A stretch of DNA of 64,000 nucleotides from Inconstantimicrobium porci (GTDB taxonomy: Bacteria > Bacillota > Clostridia > Clostridiales > Clostridiaceae), in assembly GCF_009696465.1 (NCBI RefSeq), contig NZ_VULX01000001.1, positions 310,001 through 374,000 of the forward strand, written 5' to 3'. This document shows, piece by piece, positions 18,234 through 28,341 of the stretch. A model generated the notes under the pieces. The model searched no databases. It was not told where the DNA came from and worked only from the letters and a program-made list of their open reading frames with translations. The position numbers and the translations under genes are program-made. Numbering within the stretch: position 1 is the first letter of the stretch; every line of letters starts with the position of its first letter.

Positions 18234-20330
18234 TTGTCTAAAATTAGAGTATATGAGTTAGCAAAGGAATTAGGCATATCAAGCAAAAAGTTAATAGCAC
18301 TATTAAAGGATGAATTTGATGTTGTAGTTAAAAATCATATGAGTGTTATTGAAGATGAGGATGCCGAACTTATAAAGGAATTACTACAGGATTCATCAAA
18401 AGATGATAATGAAAAAGAATGTGAAAACATTGTTGATGAATATGAAAAGATTGCTGAAGAAGAAGTTGTAAACTTAGCTAAAAAGAATAAGAAGAAGAAA
18501 AATACAGACAACAAATCAAATAAAGCTAATAAAGATAATATTTCATTAAATAGTGATGAAGTTAGTGATATTATAGAAGTTGATGAAACTATAACTGTAA
18601 GTGATTTGGCGTCTAAATTGCATCAGCCAATAGCTGACGTAATTAAGAACTTAATGTTAAGTGGTGTTATGGCTGCTATCAATCAAGAAATCAATTTTGA
18701 AATTGCTGAAAAGGTAGCACAAAAATACAATGTTGAACTAGTTAAAAAAGAAGAAGACTTAGATGATAGGTTAGCAGAAGAAGCTCAGGAACATGAAGAG
18801 GATGATGATGCTAACAAGGTTAAGAGACCTCCTATTATAACAGTAATGGGGCACGTTGACCATGGTAAGACATCTTTACTTGATGCTATAAGAAAATCAA
18901 GAGTAACAAGCTCAGAAGCCGGTGGTATAACACAGCATATCGGTGCTTACACTGTAAGATTAAACGATGAAAAGATTACATTCCTTGATACACCAGGACA
19001 TGAAGCTTTTACAGCAATGAGAGCTCGTGGAGCACAGATAACAGATATAGTTATACTTGTTGTTGCTGCTGATGATGGTATAATGCCACAGACAGTAGAA
19101 GCTATCAACCACTGTAAGGCTGCTAATGTTCCTGTAATAGTTGCTATCAACAAAATTGATAGACCAGGTGCTAACATAGACAGAGTTAAGCAGGAATTAA
19201 CTGAATATGGCCTTGTTGCTGAAGACTGGGGTGGAGATACTATATGTGTTCCTGTTTCAGCAAAAACACATGAAGGTATAGATAACTTACTAGAAATGGT
19301 TTTACTTACTGCTGAAATGCTAGAATTAAAAGCTAATCCTAGCAGAAAAGCTAATGGTACAGTTGTAGAAGCTCAACTTGATAAAGGCAGAGGAGCAGTT
19401 GCAACATTATTAGTGCAGAATGGTACTCTTCATTCTGGAGATTCTATAATTGTTGGAAGTACTTATGGAAGAATAAGAGCTATGTTTAGCGATTCTCATA
19501 AAAAAATCAAAAATGCTGGTCCATCTATACCAGTAGAAATTTTGGGATTATCAGAAGTTCCTGAAGCTGGAGATAGATTCCATGTTGTTAAGGATGAAAA
19601 GACAGCTAGGCAAATGGCTGAAGCTAGAAAACAAAAGGTTAGAGAAGATAACTTAAATTCTTCACATAGAGTTTCACTTGAAGACTTCTATAATCAGATA
19701 AGAGAAGGTACTGTAAAAGAATTAACTATTATAGTTAAAGCTGATGTTCAAGGTTCAGTTGAAGCTATAAAATCTTCATTAGAAAAGCTTTCTACAGATG
19801 ATGTAAAGGTAAGAGTAATCCATGGAGCTGTTGGAGCTATTACAGAAACTGATGTTACTTTAGCTACAGCATCTAATGCAGTTATCATAGGATTTAATGT
19901 TAGACCTGACAGTAAAGCAGTATCTGCAGCTGATAAAGAAGGCGTAGACATTAAGACTTACAGAGTAATCTACGAAGCTATAGAAGATATAAAATCTGCT
20001 ATGATTGGTATGCTTGAACCAGAATATAAAGAAGTTATAGTTGGTAAAGCAGAAGTTAGAGAAACTTATAAGATATCAAGCGTTGGTACAATTGCTGGTT
20101 GTTATGTACTAGACGGTAAGATAAACAGAAATAATGATATCCGTGTAATAAGAGATGGTATTGTTATTCTTGAAGGTAAGTTATCATCATTAAAGAGATT
20201 TAAAGATGATGTTAAAGAAGTAAATGCAGGATATGAATGCGGACTTACTATTGAGAAATTTAATGATATAAAAATTGGTGATGTGATTGAATCATACACT
20301 ATGCAGGAAATAGTAAGAAAAGAACTTTAG
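18234..20330 (+). CDS. infB: translation initiation factor IF-2
   Basis: IF-2 is the GTPase that brings fMet-tRNA to the 30S subunit and promotes subunit joining. The 698-residue protein has the IF2-N domain ([19 protein letters not shown]), a charged low-complexity linker (about 60-120) and a second IF2-N-like region, then the G domain with G1 [10 protein letters not shown]3 DTPGHEAF and G4 NKIDRP, and the C-terminal EF-Tu-like domains. I choose TTG (MSKIRVYEL) with GGGGGTG 7 nt upstream; GTG three codons earlier lies within that site. It is fifth in the nusA operon. Identity is secure. Confidence 0.98.
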   Translation: MSKIRVYELAKELGISSKKLIALLKDEFDVVVKNHMSVIEDEDAELIKELLQDSSKDDNEKECENIVDEYEKIAEEEVVNLAKKNKKKKNTDNKSNKANKDNISLNSDEVSDIIEVDETITVSDLASKLHQPIADVIKNLMLSGVMAAINQEINFEIAEKVAQKYNVELVKKEEDLDDRLAEEAQEHEEDDDANKVKRPPIITVMGHVDHGKTSLLDAIRKSRVTSSEAGGITQHIGAYTVRLNDEKITFLDTPGHEAFTAMRARGAQITDIVILVVAADDGIMPQTVEAINHCKAANVPVIVAINKIDRPGANIDRVKQELTEYGLVAEDWGGDTICVPVSAKTHEGIDNLLEMVLLTAEMLELKANPSRKANGTVVEAQLDKGRGAVATLLVQNGTLHSGDSIIVGSTYGRIRAMFSDSHKKIKNAGPSIPVEILGLSEVPEAGDRFHVVKDEKTARQMAEARKQKVREDNLNSSHRVSLEDFYNQIREGTVKELTIIVKADVQGSVEAIKSSLEKLSTDDVKVRVIHGAVGAITETDVTLATASNAVIIGFNVRPDSKAVSAADKEGVDIKTYRVIYEAIEDIKSAMIGMLEPEYKEVIVGKAEVRETYKISSVGTIAGCYVLDGKINRNNDIRVIRDGIVILEGKLSSLKRFKDDVKEVNAGYECGLTIEKFNDIKIGDVIESYTMQEIVRKEL

Positions 20331-20349
20331 ACAAAGAAGGTGATAGTCT

Positions 20350-20697
20350 ATGGCAAAATATAGAGCTGGTAGAATTAATGAAGAAGTCAAGAAGGAAATA
20401 AGCGATATAATTAGAACTGAAATTAAAGATCCACGTTTAACAGCAATGATTAGTGTTGTTGATGTAAATGTAACTAAAGATTTAAGATATGCAAAGGTAT
20501 ATATAAGTATTTTTGCTAATAGTGATGAAGAAAAAAATGCATCATTTGAAGCATTAAAGAATGCTTGTGGATTTATTAGAAGAGAAGTTGGTCATAGAGT
20601 TAATCTTAGGTATGCTCCAGAAATAATTTTTGAACTTGATAATTCCATAGAACATGGAATGCACATTGATTCTTTATTGGAGAAAATAAATAAATAA
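20350..20697 (+). CDS. rbfA: ribosome-binding factor A
   Basis: RbfA binds the 30S subunit during maturation of the 16S rRNA 5' end and is important at low temperature. The 115-residue protein is a single KH-like domain: RAGRINEEVKKEISDIIRTEIKDPR, VDVNVTKDLRYAKVYISIF, FIRREVGHRVNLRYAPEI and a C-terminal FELDNSIEHGMHIDSLL. All are classic for the family. ATG follows AAGGTGATAGTCT, 19 bp after infB. nrnA follows with no real spacing, so the operon continues. Identity is secure. Confidence 0.97.
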   Translation: MAKYRAGRINEEVKKEISDIIRTEIKDPRLTAMISVVDVNVTKDLRYAKVYISIFANSDEEKNASFEALKNACGFIRREVGHRVNLRYAPEIIFELDNSIEHGMHIDSLLEKINK

Positions 20698-20698
20698 T

Positions 20699-21658
20699 AT
20701 GAATTCTTTATCCGAAATTGCAGACATTATAAAAGCTAATCATTCATTTGGTGTAACTTATCACGTTTCACCAGATGGTGATGCTTGTGGTAGTGTTATG
20801 GCTCTTGTTCAAGGATTAAGAAAATTAGGTAAGGAAGCTTATATTATTAGCAGGGATTTAACTCCTGATAATTTAGGTTTCCTTCCTTTATCTATGGAGA
20901 TAGCTGGACACAATACAAAACCTAAGAATAATTCTGATATATTAATTGCACTTGACTGTGGAAATGAAGAAAGATTATCATGCGATATATCTGACTTTAC
21001 AGGTATGATAATAAACGTTGATCATCATATAACAAATGATATGTATGGTCGTTTTAATTATGTTGATTCTTCATCATCTGCAACATCCGAAATCATTTAT
21101 TCTCTTCTAAATGAACTTGATATTGAACTTGATACATCAATAGCTAAATGTTTATATACTGGTATTTTAACTGATACAGGTTCTTTCAGACATTCAAATA
21201 CAACAAGCAGCACACATAGGGTTGTATCTAATCTGCTAAATTATAATATAAATCATACAAAAATTCATAGTGCTTTATTTGATAATAAACCATTTTCAAA
21301 ACTGAAACTAATTGGTAGAGTACTTGATGATTGCAAACTTCTTTTTAATGGTAAATTAATTCTTTTATATGTAACAAAACAAATGCTTAATGAATTAAAT
21401 ATAGACAATATGGATACAGGCGATTTAGTATCTTATGGCTTACAGGTTGAAAATACAGAAGTTTCTGTTCTTCTAAAAGAAACAGATTGCGGAGTAAAGG
21501 TAAGTCTTAGATCTAAAAATGAATTTGATGTCAGAAATATTGCTGAAAAGTTTGGCGGTGGCGGCCATATCAAAGCCTCAGGAATTACATTTAATGATTG
21601 TACTCTCTCTGAGGTAAAAGATAAAATATTAAATGAATTTGCGAAAGAGTTGGATTAA
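20699..21658 (+). CDS. nrnA: DHH-family oligoribonuclease / pAp phosphatase
   Basis: NrnA degrades very short RNA (2-5 nt) and dephosphorylates pAp. The 319-residue protein has the DHH phosphoesterase domain: HVSPDGDACGS, ALDCGN, NVDHHITND (the DHH motif) and TDTGSFRHSN, and the DHHA1 domain with the substrate-binding GGGGHIKASG near the C-terminus. The start ATG is 1 bp after the rbfA stop and the nearest GGAG is 16 nt upstream, so translation is probably coupled to rbfA. The rbfA-nrnA-truB-ribF order is usual in Firmicutes. Identity is strong; cyclic-dinucleotide breakdown products are another possible substrate. Confidence 0.93.
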   Translation: MNSLSEIADIIKANHSFGVTYHVSPDGDACGSVMALVQGLRKLGKEAYIISRDLTPDNLGFLPLSMEIAGHNTKPKNNSDILIALDCGNEERLSCDISDFTGMIINVDHHITNDMYGRFNYVDSSSSATSEIIYSLLNELDIELDTSIAKCLYTGILTDTGSFRHSNTTSSTHRVVSNLLNYNINHTKIHSALFDNKPFSKLKLIGRVLDDCKLLFNGKLILLYVTKQMLNELNIDNMDTGDLVSYGLQVENTEVSVLLKETDCGVKVSLRSKNEFDVRNIAEKFGGGGHIKASGITFNDCTLSEVKDKILNEFAKELD

Positions 21659-21661
21659 TAG

Positions 21662-22537
21662 ATGAATGGCATAATTAACTTAATAAAACCTAAAGGAATT
21701 TCTTCATTTAAATGTGTTTCATACATTAAAAAGATTACTGGCATAAAAAAGGTAGGACATACAGGAACACTTGATCCTGAAGCTGAAGGTGTTCTGCCAA
21801 TATGTGTTGGTAAAGCAACTAAAATAATTGACTTTATTATGACTAACAATAAAGAATACGAAGTTCGTTTTAAATTAGGAGTAGTAACTGATACATATGA
21901 CCTTGAAGGCAGTGTTTTAAAGGAATATGATTATTCTAATATCACTGAACAAATGATAATGAATTCAATTAATAAATTTGTAGGTGATATTAAACAGGTT
22001 CCTCCTATGTATTCAGCACTTAAAAAGAATGGTGTCAGATTATATGAATTAGCAAGACAGGGCATAGAAATTGAAAGACCTGCAAGAGACATAAAGATAT
22101 ACTCTATTTCTGATATTAACATAGATATACCTTATGTTACTATGAAAGTTAATTGTTCAAAAGGTACTTATATAAGAAGTTTATGTTATGATATCGGTGA
22201 AGACTTAGGTATTGGTGCAACAATGACAGATCTTAAAAGAACTGCTAATGGTAAGTTTAATATTAAAGATGGAATATGCATGAACGATTTGACTTCGGAA
22301 AATATAAATGATTATATAATTTCTATGGATGAAGCACTCAACGTATTTCCAGCAATTTATGTTGATAATTATTTTTCAAAGCTTCTGATGAATGGAGTAA
22401 AAGTTAATAACCCCAAAATTACTAAAGAAAAACTTAAAGAAGATGTTTTCTATAGAGTATACAATGAATCTAGTGATTTTATAGGTATTGGACTTTATAA
22501 AAACGGAGCTTTTAAAATGGATAAGTTATTATTATAA
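21662..22537 (+). CDS. truB: tRNA pseudouridine-55 synthase
   Basis: TruB makes the pseudouridine at position 55 in the T-loop of nearly all tRNAs. The 291-residue protein has the N-terminal NLIKPKGISSF, the catalytic motif HTGTLDPEAEGVLPICVGKATK with the nucleophilic aspartate, KEYEVRFKLGVVTDTYD, QVPPMYSALKKNGVRLYELARQG, and SKGTYIRSLCYDIG. The C-terminal portion is less conserved, as usual. ATG lies 3 bp after the nrnA stop. It continues the translation operon. Identity is secure. Confidence 0.97.
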   Translation: MNGIINLIKPKGISSFKCVSYIKKITGIKKVGHTGTLDPEAEGVLPICVGKATKIIDFIMTNNKEYEVRFKLGVVTDTYDLEGSVLKEYDYSNITEQMIMNSINKFVGDIKQVPPMYSALKKNGVRLYELARQGIEIERPARDIKIYSISDINIDIPYVTMKVNCSKGTYIRSLCYDIGEDLGIGATMTDLKRTANGKFNIKDGICMNDLTSENINDYIISMDEALNVFPAIYVDNYFSKLLMNGVKVNNPKITKEKLKEDVFYRVYNESSDFIGIGLYKNGAFKMDKLLL

Positions 22538-22553
22538 AATAGAAGGATATGTT

Positions 22554-23465
22554 ATGAACTATAATATTTATAATAAAAATAAAGGTATATATGTTGTACT
22601 TGGTAATTTTGATGGACTTCATATTGGGCATATGAGTCTAATTGATGAAGCAGTTAAGCTTTCAATAGAAAATAACTGTTATTGTATGCTTTATTCCTTC
22701 AAAAATCATCCTCTAAAACTAATAAATAAAGATATAGCACCTAAATTATTAATGACTAATACAAATAAAGTTAAAACACTTCAGAAAAAGTCAGTTGATA
22801 TCATTAAACTGGTTAATTTTGATGAAACATTAATGAAGACTAGTCCTGAAGATTTTATTTTAAATCTTATCAGTGAATATAATATCGAAGGAATTATAGT
22901 TGGTTTTAATTATCGATTTGGATATAAGAATATGGGTACTATTGACTTATTAGAAAAGCTAAGCACAAAGTATAATTTTATGTTAAAAGTTATGCCTCCA
23001 TGTAAAGTTAATAATCAGATAGTAAGCAGTACAAAGATTAGGAACCTTATATCTAGCGGAAATTTAGAAGAAGCTAATATAATGTTGAACAGAAAATATA
23101 GCTTAGAAGGAATCGTTGTACAGGGAAGGCAAATCGGTAGACAAATTGATTTCCCTACAGCAAATTTAAAATATGATAAGGATTTTGTAATTCCTGCGAT
23201 AGGTGTATATTATACTAATGTGGAATATAACGAAAAATTATATAGAGCAATTACTTCAGTAGGAAATAATCCTACTGTATCTGGAAATAAACTTACTATT
23301 GAAACTTACATTCTTGATTTTTCAGGCAATTTATATGATAAACATATTACTTTGTTCTTTATAAAAAAAATTAGAGATGAAAAAAAGTTCGATTCTTTAG
23401 ATGCATTAAAGGCTCAATTAAAAAAAGATAAAAATTTTGCAAAATCTCAGCCTTTTAACATATAA
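22554..23465 (+). CDS. ribF: bifunctional riboflavin kinase / FAD synthetase
   Basis: RibF converts riboflavin to FMN and then FAD. The N-terminal nucleotidyltransferase domain (about 1-180) has VVLGNFDGLHIGHMSLI and VGFNYRFGYKNMG with SSTKIRNLI; the C-terminal flavokinase domain has GIVVQGRQIGRQIDFPTANL, PAIGVYYTNV and VGNNPTV, ending with KKIRDEKKFDS. I choose the ATG giving MNYNIYNKNKG (303 residues) with AGAAGG upstream; the frame is open further 5' but that overlaps truB without a start signal. It closes the truB operon, since rpsO has its own promoter. Identity is secure. Confidence 0.96.
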   Translation: MNYNIYNKNKGIYVVLGNFDGLHIGHMSLIDEAVKLSIENNCYCMLYSFKNHPLKLINKDIAPKLLMTNTNKVKTLQKKSVDIIKLVNFDETLMKTSPEDFILNLISEYNIEGIIVGFNYRFGYKNMGTIDLLEKLSTKYNFMLKVMPPCKVNNQIVSSTKIRNLISSGNLEEANIMLNRKYSLEGIVVQGRQIGRQIDFPTANLKYDKDFVIPAIGVYYTNVEYNEKLYRAITSVGNNPTVSGNKLTIETYILDFSGNLYDKHITLFFIKKIRDEKKFDSLDALKAQLKKDKNFAKSQPFNI

Positions 23466-23471
23466 AACTCA

Positions 23472-23500
23472 TTTACAAGTATTTATGTTTATGCTATAAT
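23472..23500 (+). promoter_or_regulatory. strong promoter for rpsO
   Basis: TTTACA (23472-23477), a 17-bp spacer and TATAAT (23495-23500), with TGC directly before the -10 as an extended element. It starts transcription about 80 bp before rpsO, through the S15 leader. Confidence 0.8.
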
Positions 23501-23510
23501 AACTGTCGAG

Positions 23511-23562
23511 AACCTAAGGCTATGATTTAAGAACTGCCAACTTACTTCTTGGCATTAGGGGA
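23511..23562 (+). promoter_or_regulatory. S15 leader-like RNA before rpsO
   Basis: CCTAA (23513-23517) pairs with TTAGG (23555-23559), enclosing a hairpin TGCCAA (23535-23540) / TTGGCA (23549-23554). The multi-helix element between promoter and ribosome binding site matches the position of the known S15 autoregulatory leaders of Firmicutes; class assignment is by position and folding only. Confidence 0.55.
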
Positions 23563-23586
23563 TAATTACGCGGAGGTGTTTTACTT

Positions 23587-23850
23587 ATGGATAAGGCAAG
23601 AAAACAAGAAATAATCGAAAAATATGCAAGACATGAAGGAGATACTGGTTCTCCAGAAGTTCAAATTGCATTACTATCAGAAAGAATTAAATCTTTAACT
23701 GAGCATTTAAAGACTCACAAGAAAGATCATCATTCAAGAAGAGGTCTTTTCATAATGGTTGGACAGAGAAAAGGCTTATTAAATTATCTATATGAACAAG
23801 ATATAGAAAGATATAGAAGTATAAAGAAAGAATTAGGCATCAGAGGCTAA
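23587..23850 (+). CDS. rpsO: 30S ribosomal protein S15
   Basis: S15 binds the central domain of 16S rRNA early in 30S assembly. The protein of 87 residues is a four-helix bundle with the family motifs [39 protein letters not shown] and KRKGLLNYL-like [21 protein letters not shown] follows GGAGGTGTTTTACTT. It has its own extended -10 promoter, an apparent autoregulatory leader and a near-perfect terminator, then pnp. The rpsO-pnp pairing is nearly universal. Identity is secure. Confidence 0.98.
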   Translation: MDKARKQEIIEKYARHEGDTGSPEVQIALLSERIKSLTEHLKTHKKDHHSRRGLFIMVGQRKGLLNYLYEQDIERYRSIKKELGIRG

Positions 23851-23858
23851 TTTCTATT

Positions 23859-23887
23859 TAGAGCGGGTTAACCCGCTCTATTATTTT
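23859..23887 (+). terminator. terminator between rpsO and pnp
   Basis: TAGAGCGGG and CCCGCTCTA lie around TTAA, making a fully self-complementary 22-mer, followed by an AT-rich T tract. Some read-through into pnp is likely, as no strong promoter follows. Confidence 0.8.
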
Positions 23888-23919
23888 AAATTATTAAAAT
23901 CCTGAAAGGAGGATATTAA

Positions 23920-26025
23920 ATGACACATACACATCAAATAGAAGTTGCTGGAAGAACTATGAAAGTAGAATCTGGTAGAATAGGAATGTTATCAGATTCA
24001 GCTATTTTAATGAGTTATGGAGATACAGTTATTTTAACTAACGCTAATGCTTCTGACCAGCCAAGAGATGGAATCGACTTCTTTCCATTAAGTGTTGAAT
24101 ATGAAGAAAGATTATATTCTGTTGGAAAAATACCTGGAGGTTTCCTAAAAAGAGAAGGTAAGCCTACTGATAAAGCTATTCTTCACGGAAGAGCAATAGA
24201 CAGACCTTTAAGACCATTATTCCCAAAGGGATATAGAAATGACGTTCAAATCGTTTGTACAGTAGTTTCTGTAGAAAATGATAACCTTCCTGAAATTTTA
24301 GCAATAAATGCTGCTTCAACTGCATTATGTTTATCATCAATACCATTTACTACACCAGTTGCAGCTGTTCAGGTTGGATTAATTGATGGTAAGTATATTT
24401 TAAATCCTACAACAGAAGAAAGAAAGGTAAGTGACTTATCACTTACAGTATGCGCAACTAAAGAAAGAGTAATGATGGTAGAAGCAGGCGGTAATGAAAT
24501 CCCTGAAGATACTATGATTAACGCTATAGATTTCGGATTCAATGAATGTCAGAAAATCGTTGCATTCCAAGAAGAAGCTATGAGGAGCTTTGGTAAGGAA
24601 AAGAAAGAACCATTAATTCACGAAGCTGATGAAAACTTAAAGCGCGAAATTAATGATTTTTCTTTCGACAACATTAAAGATGCAATGTACATCACTGACA
24701 GAGATGAAAGAAATGCTAAGATGGATGAAATAAAAACTGCTATCAATGATAAGTTTTTAGAAACTTATCCTGATTCAGCATCAGATATAAATGAAATTGT
24801 TTATAAGATTCAAAAAGAAATCGTTAGAGATATGCTTTTAAATAATCATAGAAGACCTGATGGAAGAAGATTTGATGAAATAAGACCTATTTCATGTGAA
24901 GTTGATGTATTACCTAGAACCCATGGTACAGGTTTATTCTCTAGAGGATTAACTCAGGTAATGACTGTTGCTACTTTAGGTTCAATTGGAGATATACAAA
25001 TTCTTGATGGAATTGGTGAAGAAGAATCTAAGAGATATATTCATCATTACAATTTCCCTGGATATAGTGTTGGTGAAGTTAAGCCACTAAGAGGACCAGG
25101 AAGAAGAGAAATCGGTCATGGTGCATTAACTGAAAGAGCTCTTGAACCATTAATACCATCAGAAGAAGAATTTCCATACACAATAAGACTTGTATCAGAA
25201 GTTTTAAGTTCAAATGGTTCTACATCACAGGCATCTGTATGTGGATCAACTTTAGCACTATTAGATGCTGGTGTTCCAATAAAGAGACCTGCTGCTGGTA
25301 TAGCAATGGGACTTATTACATCAGAAGATTTATCTAAAGAAGAAGTTATTACTGATATCCAGGGAATAGAAGATTTCTTCGGAGATATGGACTTTAAGGT
25401 TGCAGGTACTGAAAAAGGTATCACATCAATTCAGGTAGATACTAAGATAGCTGGTTTATCAAAACAATGCATACATGACGCAATTTATGGTGCAAAGAAG
25501 GCTAGAATGGAAATCCTTGAAAAGATACATGACTGCATACCAGCTCCAAGAAGCGAAGTGTCAATGTATGCTCCTAAGACATCTACTATAACAATTAACC
25601 CTGATAAAATCAGAGATGTTATCGGTGCAGGTGGTAAGGTAATTAATAAGATTATTGCTGATACTGGTGTTAAGATTGATATAAAAGAAGATGGAAGAGT
25701 TTTTGTATCATCACCAGATCATAAGGCAGTTGATACTGCAGTAGGAATAATAGAAGGACTTACTAAAGAAGTTCAAGTTGGAGAAGTTTATTTAGGTAAA
25801 GTAACCAAGATAGCAACTTTTGGTGCTTTTGTTGAAATTTTACCTAACAAAGAAGGTTTAGTTCATATATCTAAACTAGATATAAACAGAGTAAACAAAG
25901 TTGAAGATATCGTTTCAGTCGGAGACCAGATACTTGTTAAGGTTACTGAAATAGATAACCAGGGCAGAATTAATTTATCAAGAAAAGATGCTATAGCAGA
26001 ATCTGATAAAAACACTGATAACTAA
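23920..26025 (+). CDS. pnp: polyribonucleotide nucleotidyltransferase
   Basis: PNPase degrades RNA 3' to 5' by phosphorolysis and works with RNase Y in the Gram-positive decay machinery; rny is also in this window. The 701-residue protein has two RNase PH domains (about 1-230 and 310-545; [53 protein letters not shown]-type [12 protein letters not shown]), a helical linker, then a KH domain with [12 protein letters not shown] and an S1 domain with [18 protein letters not shown] follows AAAGGAGGATATTAA. Identity is secure. Confidence 0.98.
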   Translation: MTHTHQIEVAGRTMKVESGRIGMLSDSAILMSYGDTVILTNANASDQPRDGIDFFPLSVEYEERLYSVGKIPGGFLKREGKPTDKAILHGRAIDRPLRPLFPKGYRNDVQIVCTVVSVENDNLPEILAINAASTALCLSSIPFTTPVAAVQVGLIDGKYILNPTTEERKVSDLSLTVCATKERVMMVEAGGNEIPEDTMINAIDFGFNECQKIVAFQEEAMRSFGKEKKEPLIHEADENLKREINDFSFDNIKDAMYITDRDERNAKMDEIKTAINDKFLETYPDSASDINEIVYKIQKEIVRDMLLNNHRRPDGRRFDEIRPISCEVDVLPRTHGTGLFSRGLTQVMTVATLGSIGDIQILDGIGEEESKRYIHHYNFPGYSVGEVKPLRGPGRREIGHGALTERALEPLIPSEEEFPYTIRLVSEVLSSNGSTSQASVCGSTLALLDAGVPIKRPAAGIAMGLITSEDLSKEEVITDIQGIEDFFGDMDFKVAGTEKGITSIQVDTKIAGLSKQCIHDAIYGAKKARMEILEKIHDCIPAPRSEVSMYAPKTSTITINPDKIRDVIGAGGKVINKIIADTGVKIDIKEDGRVFVSSPDHKAVDTAVGIIEGLTKEVQVGEVYLGKVTKIATFGAFVEILPNKEGLVHISKLDINRVNKVEDIVSVGDQILVKVTEIDNQGRINLSRKDAIAESDKNTDN

Positions 26026-26030
26026 GAAAT

Positions 26031-26060
26031 AAAGGGCAAGTAATATTGCCTTTTCTTTTT
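26031..26060 (+). terminator. terminator after pnp
   Basis: AAAGGGCAA and TTGCCTTTT form a 9-bp stem (one G-U pair) with a 6-nt loop and a T-rich tail. Confidence 0.75.
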
Positions 26061-26128
26061 ATTTGAAATAAGAAGTAAGAATATATATTGATATCATTAC
26101 ATAATCTTATCTTAGGGAGGGTTTGATT

Positions 26129-26404
26129 ATGGATGATAATATAAGATTATTAAGCGATATAACAAAGTGCGAAATAATTAATGTAAATGATGGCGAAAAA
26201 TATAATACAATCATCAATAATGATATAATTATTGATGAAAATGGATATTTGAAGTTTTTAATTGTAAACCTGGGTTCAGGAAAAATTAGTTTTTTTAACA
26301 AAAATGAATTTCTTGAAATACCATGGTCTACAGTAAAAAAGATAGGAACCAAAACAGTATTGTTAGATGCAGACGACGATGTGATTACTAAATCTAAGCT
26401 GTAA
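26129..26404 (+). CDS. ymxH: YlmC/YmxH family sporulation-associated PRC-barrel protein
   Basis: A 91-residue protein of the YlmC/YmxH family (PRC-barrel-like). It has the characteristic short beta-rich sequence with CEIINVNDGEKY at the N-terminus, a central DIIIDENGYLKFLIV, and IPWSTVKKIGTKTVLLDAD at the C-terminus. Family members are frequent near pnp, dapG and sporulation genes in Bacillus and clostridia; the biochemical role is unknown. I choose ATG (MDDNIRLL), 8 nt after GGGAGG; a TTG two codons earlier is too close to that site. dapG follows after 15 bp, so they are probably cotranscribed. Confidence 0.85.
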   Translation: MDDNIRLLSDITKCEIINVNDGEKYNTIINNDIIIDENGYLKFLIVNLGSGKISFFNKNEFLEIPWSTVKKIGTKTVLLDADDDVITKSKL

Positions 26405-26419
26405 AGGAGTGACATTGCT

Positions 26420-27610
26420 TTGAATATATTAATACAAAAATTTGGAGGTACTTCTGTATCTTCAAATAGCAGACGTAAGCAGGTTGTAAGCAAAGTAAAG
26501 AAAGCATTAGCTGATGGCTTTAAACCGGTTGTTGTTGTAAGTGCTATGGGTAGAAAAGGTGCGCCATATGCTACCGATACATTATTGTCTTTAGTAGATG
26601 ATAATTTTAAAGCAGATAATAGACAGGCAGTAGATTTGCTTTTATGCTGTGGAGAGTTTATAAGCACAGTAGTAATGTGTAATGAACTTAATAATGCAGG
26701 AATAAAGAGCGTCCCTCTTACAGGAGGGCAGGCTGGTATAATTACCGATGATAATTATAATTCAGCAGAATTAACTGATACAAAGCCTGACTTAATTGAG
26801 TCAATACTTGCAAAAGATATAGTGCCTGTAGTTGCAGGTTTTCAAGGAATAAATAAAGATGGTATCTTAACTACACTTGGAAGAGGCGGAAGTGATACTT
26901 CTGCAGCAATACTAGGTGTAATGCTTAAAGCAAAGGAAATACAAATTTATACTGATGTAGATGGTATTATGACTGCAGATCCAAGAATAGTACATTCAGC
27001 TGAGCGTATTCCAGCAATGAGCTATAATGAAACATTTCAGTTTGCTGAACAAGGAGCAAAGGTAATTCACCCAAGAGCAGTTGAAACTGCCATGAAGGGT
27101 AATATACCTCTTGTAATAAAGAATACAATGACTGATTCCGAAGGAACAATAATCAATAGCATGGGATACAGAGATTCTAAAAAGCTGATTACAGGAATTA
27201 CACATGTAGCTGGAAGAGTTCAGATAAGTATAAGGTTACGTGATAATACTAAAGAAAACTATAAACATATATTAAAGATTCTTGGTGATAATAATATAAG
27301 CCTTGATTTAATCAATATATTCCCTAACGAAAAGATATTCACAATAGATGAAAAAGATAAAGATAACATTCTTAACATATTAACATCTATGAATATGAAT
27401 TATACTATGATTGAAAAGTGTTGCAAGATATCAATAATCGGTTCAATGATACGTGGTATTCCAGGTATTGTTGCCAAGATAGTAGATGCACTTGAAGAAA
27501 AAAATATAGATGTGTTGCAAACTGCAGATTCACATACAACTATCTGGTGCTTAATAAAAGAAGATAATGTAAATGAAGCAATTCAAATTCTTCATGATAT
27601 CTTTTTATAG
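26420..27610 (+). CDS. dapG: aspartokinase (DapG type)
   Basis: Aspartokinase phosphorylates aspartate, opening the lysine, diaminopimelate, threonine, methionine and dipicolinate routes. The 396-residue protein has the amino-acid kinase domain (KFGGTSVSS at the N-terminus, VVVVSAMGRKGAPYATDTLLSL, GRGGSDTSAAILG, YTDVDGIMTADPRIV) and a C-terminal pair of ACT domains from about residue 260. It most resembles the DapG isozyme, which in Bacillus supplies diaminopimelate and dipicolinate for cell wall and spores, and its place near ymxH and tepA agrees. Start is TTG after AAAGGAGTGA. The choice of DapG over LysC is inference from context. Confidence 0.9.
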   Translation: MNILIQKFGGTSVSSNSRRKQVVSKVKKALADGFKPVVVVSAMGRKGAPYATDTLLSLVDDNFKADNRQAVDLLLCCGEFISTVVMCNELNNAGIKSVPLTGGQAGIITDDNYNSAELTDTKPDLIESILAKDIVPVVAGFQGINKDGILTTLGRGGSDTSAAILGVMLKAKEIQIYTDVDGIMTADPRIVHSAERIPAMSYNETFQFAEQGAKVIHPRAVETAMKGNIPLVIKNTMTDSEGTIINSMGYRDSKKLITGITHVAGRVQISIRLRDNTKENYKHILKILGDNNISLDLINIFPNEKIFTIDEKDKDNILNILTSMNMNYTMIEKCCKISIIGSMIRGIPGIVAKIVDALEEKNIDVLQTADSHTTIWCLIKEDNVNEAIQILHDIFL

Positions 27611-27613
27611 TAT

Positions 27614-27660
27614 AAAACCTTTCTTCTATGATTAAACTATCATAAAAGGGAGGTTTTTTT
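27614..27660 (+). terminator. terminator-like hairpin that contains the tepA ribosome binding site
   Basis: AAAACCT (27614-27620) pairs with AGGTTTT (27651-27657); further inside TTCTT pairs with AAGGG (G-U pairs included) and TATGAT with ATCATA. A seven-T run ends at 27660 and the tepA ATG starts at 27661. The 3' arm includes GGGAGG, the tepA Shine-Dalgarno, so the same stem could end dapG transcription and mask tepA translation. Confidence 0.65.
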
Positions 27661-28341
27661 ATGGAAGAAAATAAAGATGTTAGAGTAACAAAAGAGGTAA
27701 GTGATATTAAAGAACTTGGTAACACAAATGAACTTAAAAGAGATAAAAGTATTCAAGTTTTAAGTATAATAGGACAGATTGAAGGACACGCAATACTATC
27801 ACCACAAACTAAAACAACAAAATATGAACATATGATTCCACAGCTTGTAGATATAGAAGAAAATCCAGAAGTTAAAGGAGTTTTGTTTATATTAAATACT
27901 GTTGGAGGAGATGTTGAAGCTGGTCTTGCAATGGCAGAACTTATTACAAGTTTAAGCAAACCTACTGTTTCTCTAGTTATTGGAGGCGGACATTCAATTG
28001 GCGTTCCACTTGCTACAGCTTCAAATTATTCTTTTATATCTCCATCAGCTACTATGATTATTCATCCTATAAGAATGAATGGGCTTGTAATAGGAGTACC
28101 ACAGACATTTAATTATTTTCAAAAGATGCAGCAGCGAATTAATTCATTTATCACAAGGACATCTAAGATAGATAATGCAACTCTTGAAAACTTAATGATG
28201 AGAACAGATGATCTTTTAAATGATATGGGAACTATTCTGATAGGTAAAGAAGCAGTTAATATAGGATTAATTAATGAAGTGGGCGGAATTAAGGATGCTT
28301 TAAAAAAGTTAAAAGAACTTATTGCAGAAAAGGAATTATAG
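27661..28341 (+). CDS. tepA: ClpP-family serine protease TepA
   Basis: A 226-residue ClpP-fold protein of the TepA (translocation-enhancing protein) family, described in Bacillus as cytoplasmic and implicated in protein export and in early spore outgrowth. The ClpP core is evident from about residue 70: LFILNTVGGDVEAGLAMAELI, the nucleophile S112 in GGGHSIGVPLAT, the histidine H135 in MIIHPIRMNG, and DDLLNDMG. The charged 30-residue N-terminal extension is typical of TepA. It lies between dapG and an FtsK/SpoIIIE gene, its common neighbourhood. Translation signals are embedded in the upstream hairpin. Substrate is unknown. Confidence 0.88.
   Translation: MEENKDVRVTKEVSDIKELGNTNELKRDKSIQVLSIIGQIEGHAILSPQTKTTKYEHMIPQLVDIEENPEVKGVLFILNTVGGDVEAGLAMAELITSLSKPTVSLVIGGGHSIGVPLATASNYSFISPSATMIIHPIRMNGLVIGVPQTFNYFQKMQQRINSFITRTSKIDNATLENLMMRTDDLLNDMGTILIGKEAVNIGLINEVGGIKDALKKLKELIAEKEL

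Noticed and set aside
26107-26667. 186-codon frame on the - strand opposite ymxH and dapG.
   Set aside because: Antisense to two conserved genes with low-complexity Ser/Leu/Ile composition typical of shadow frames.
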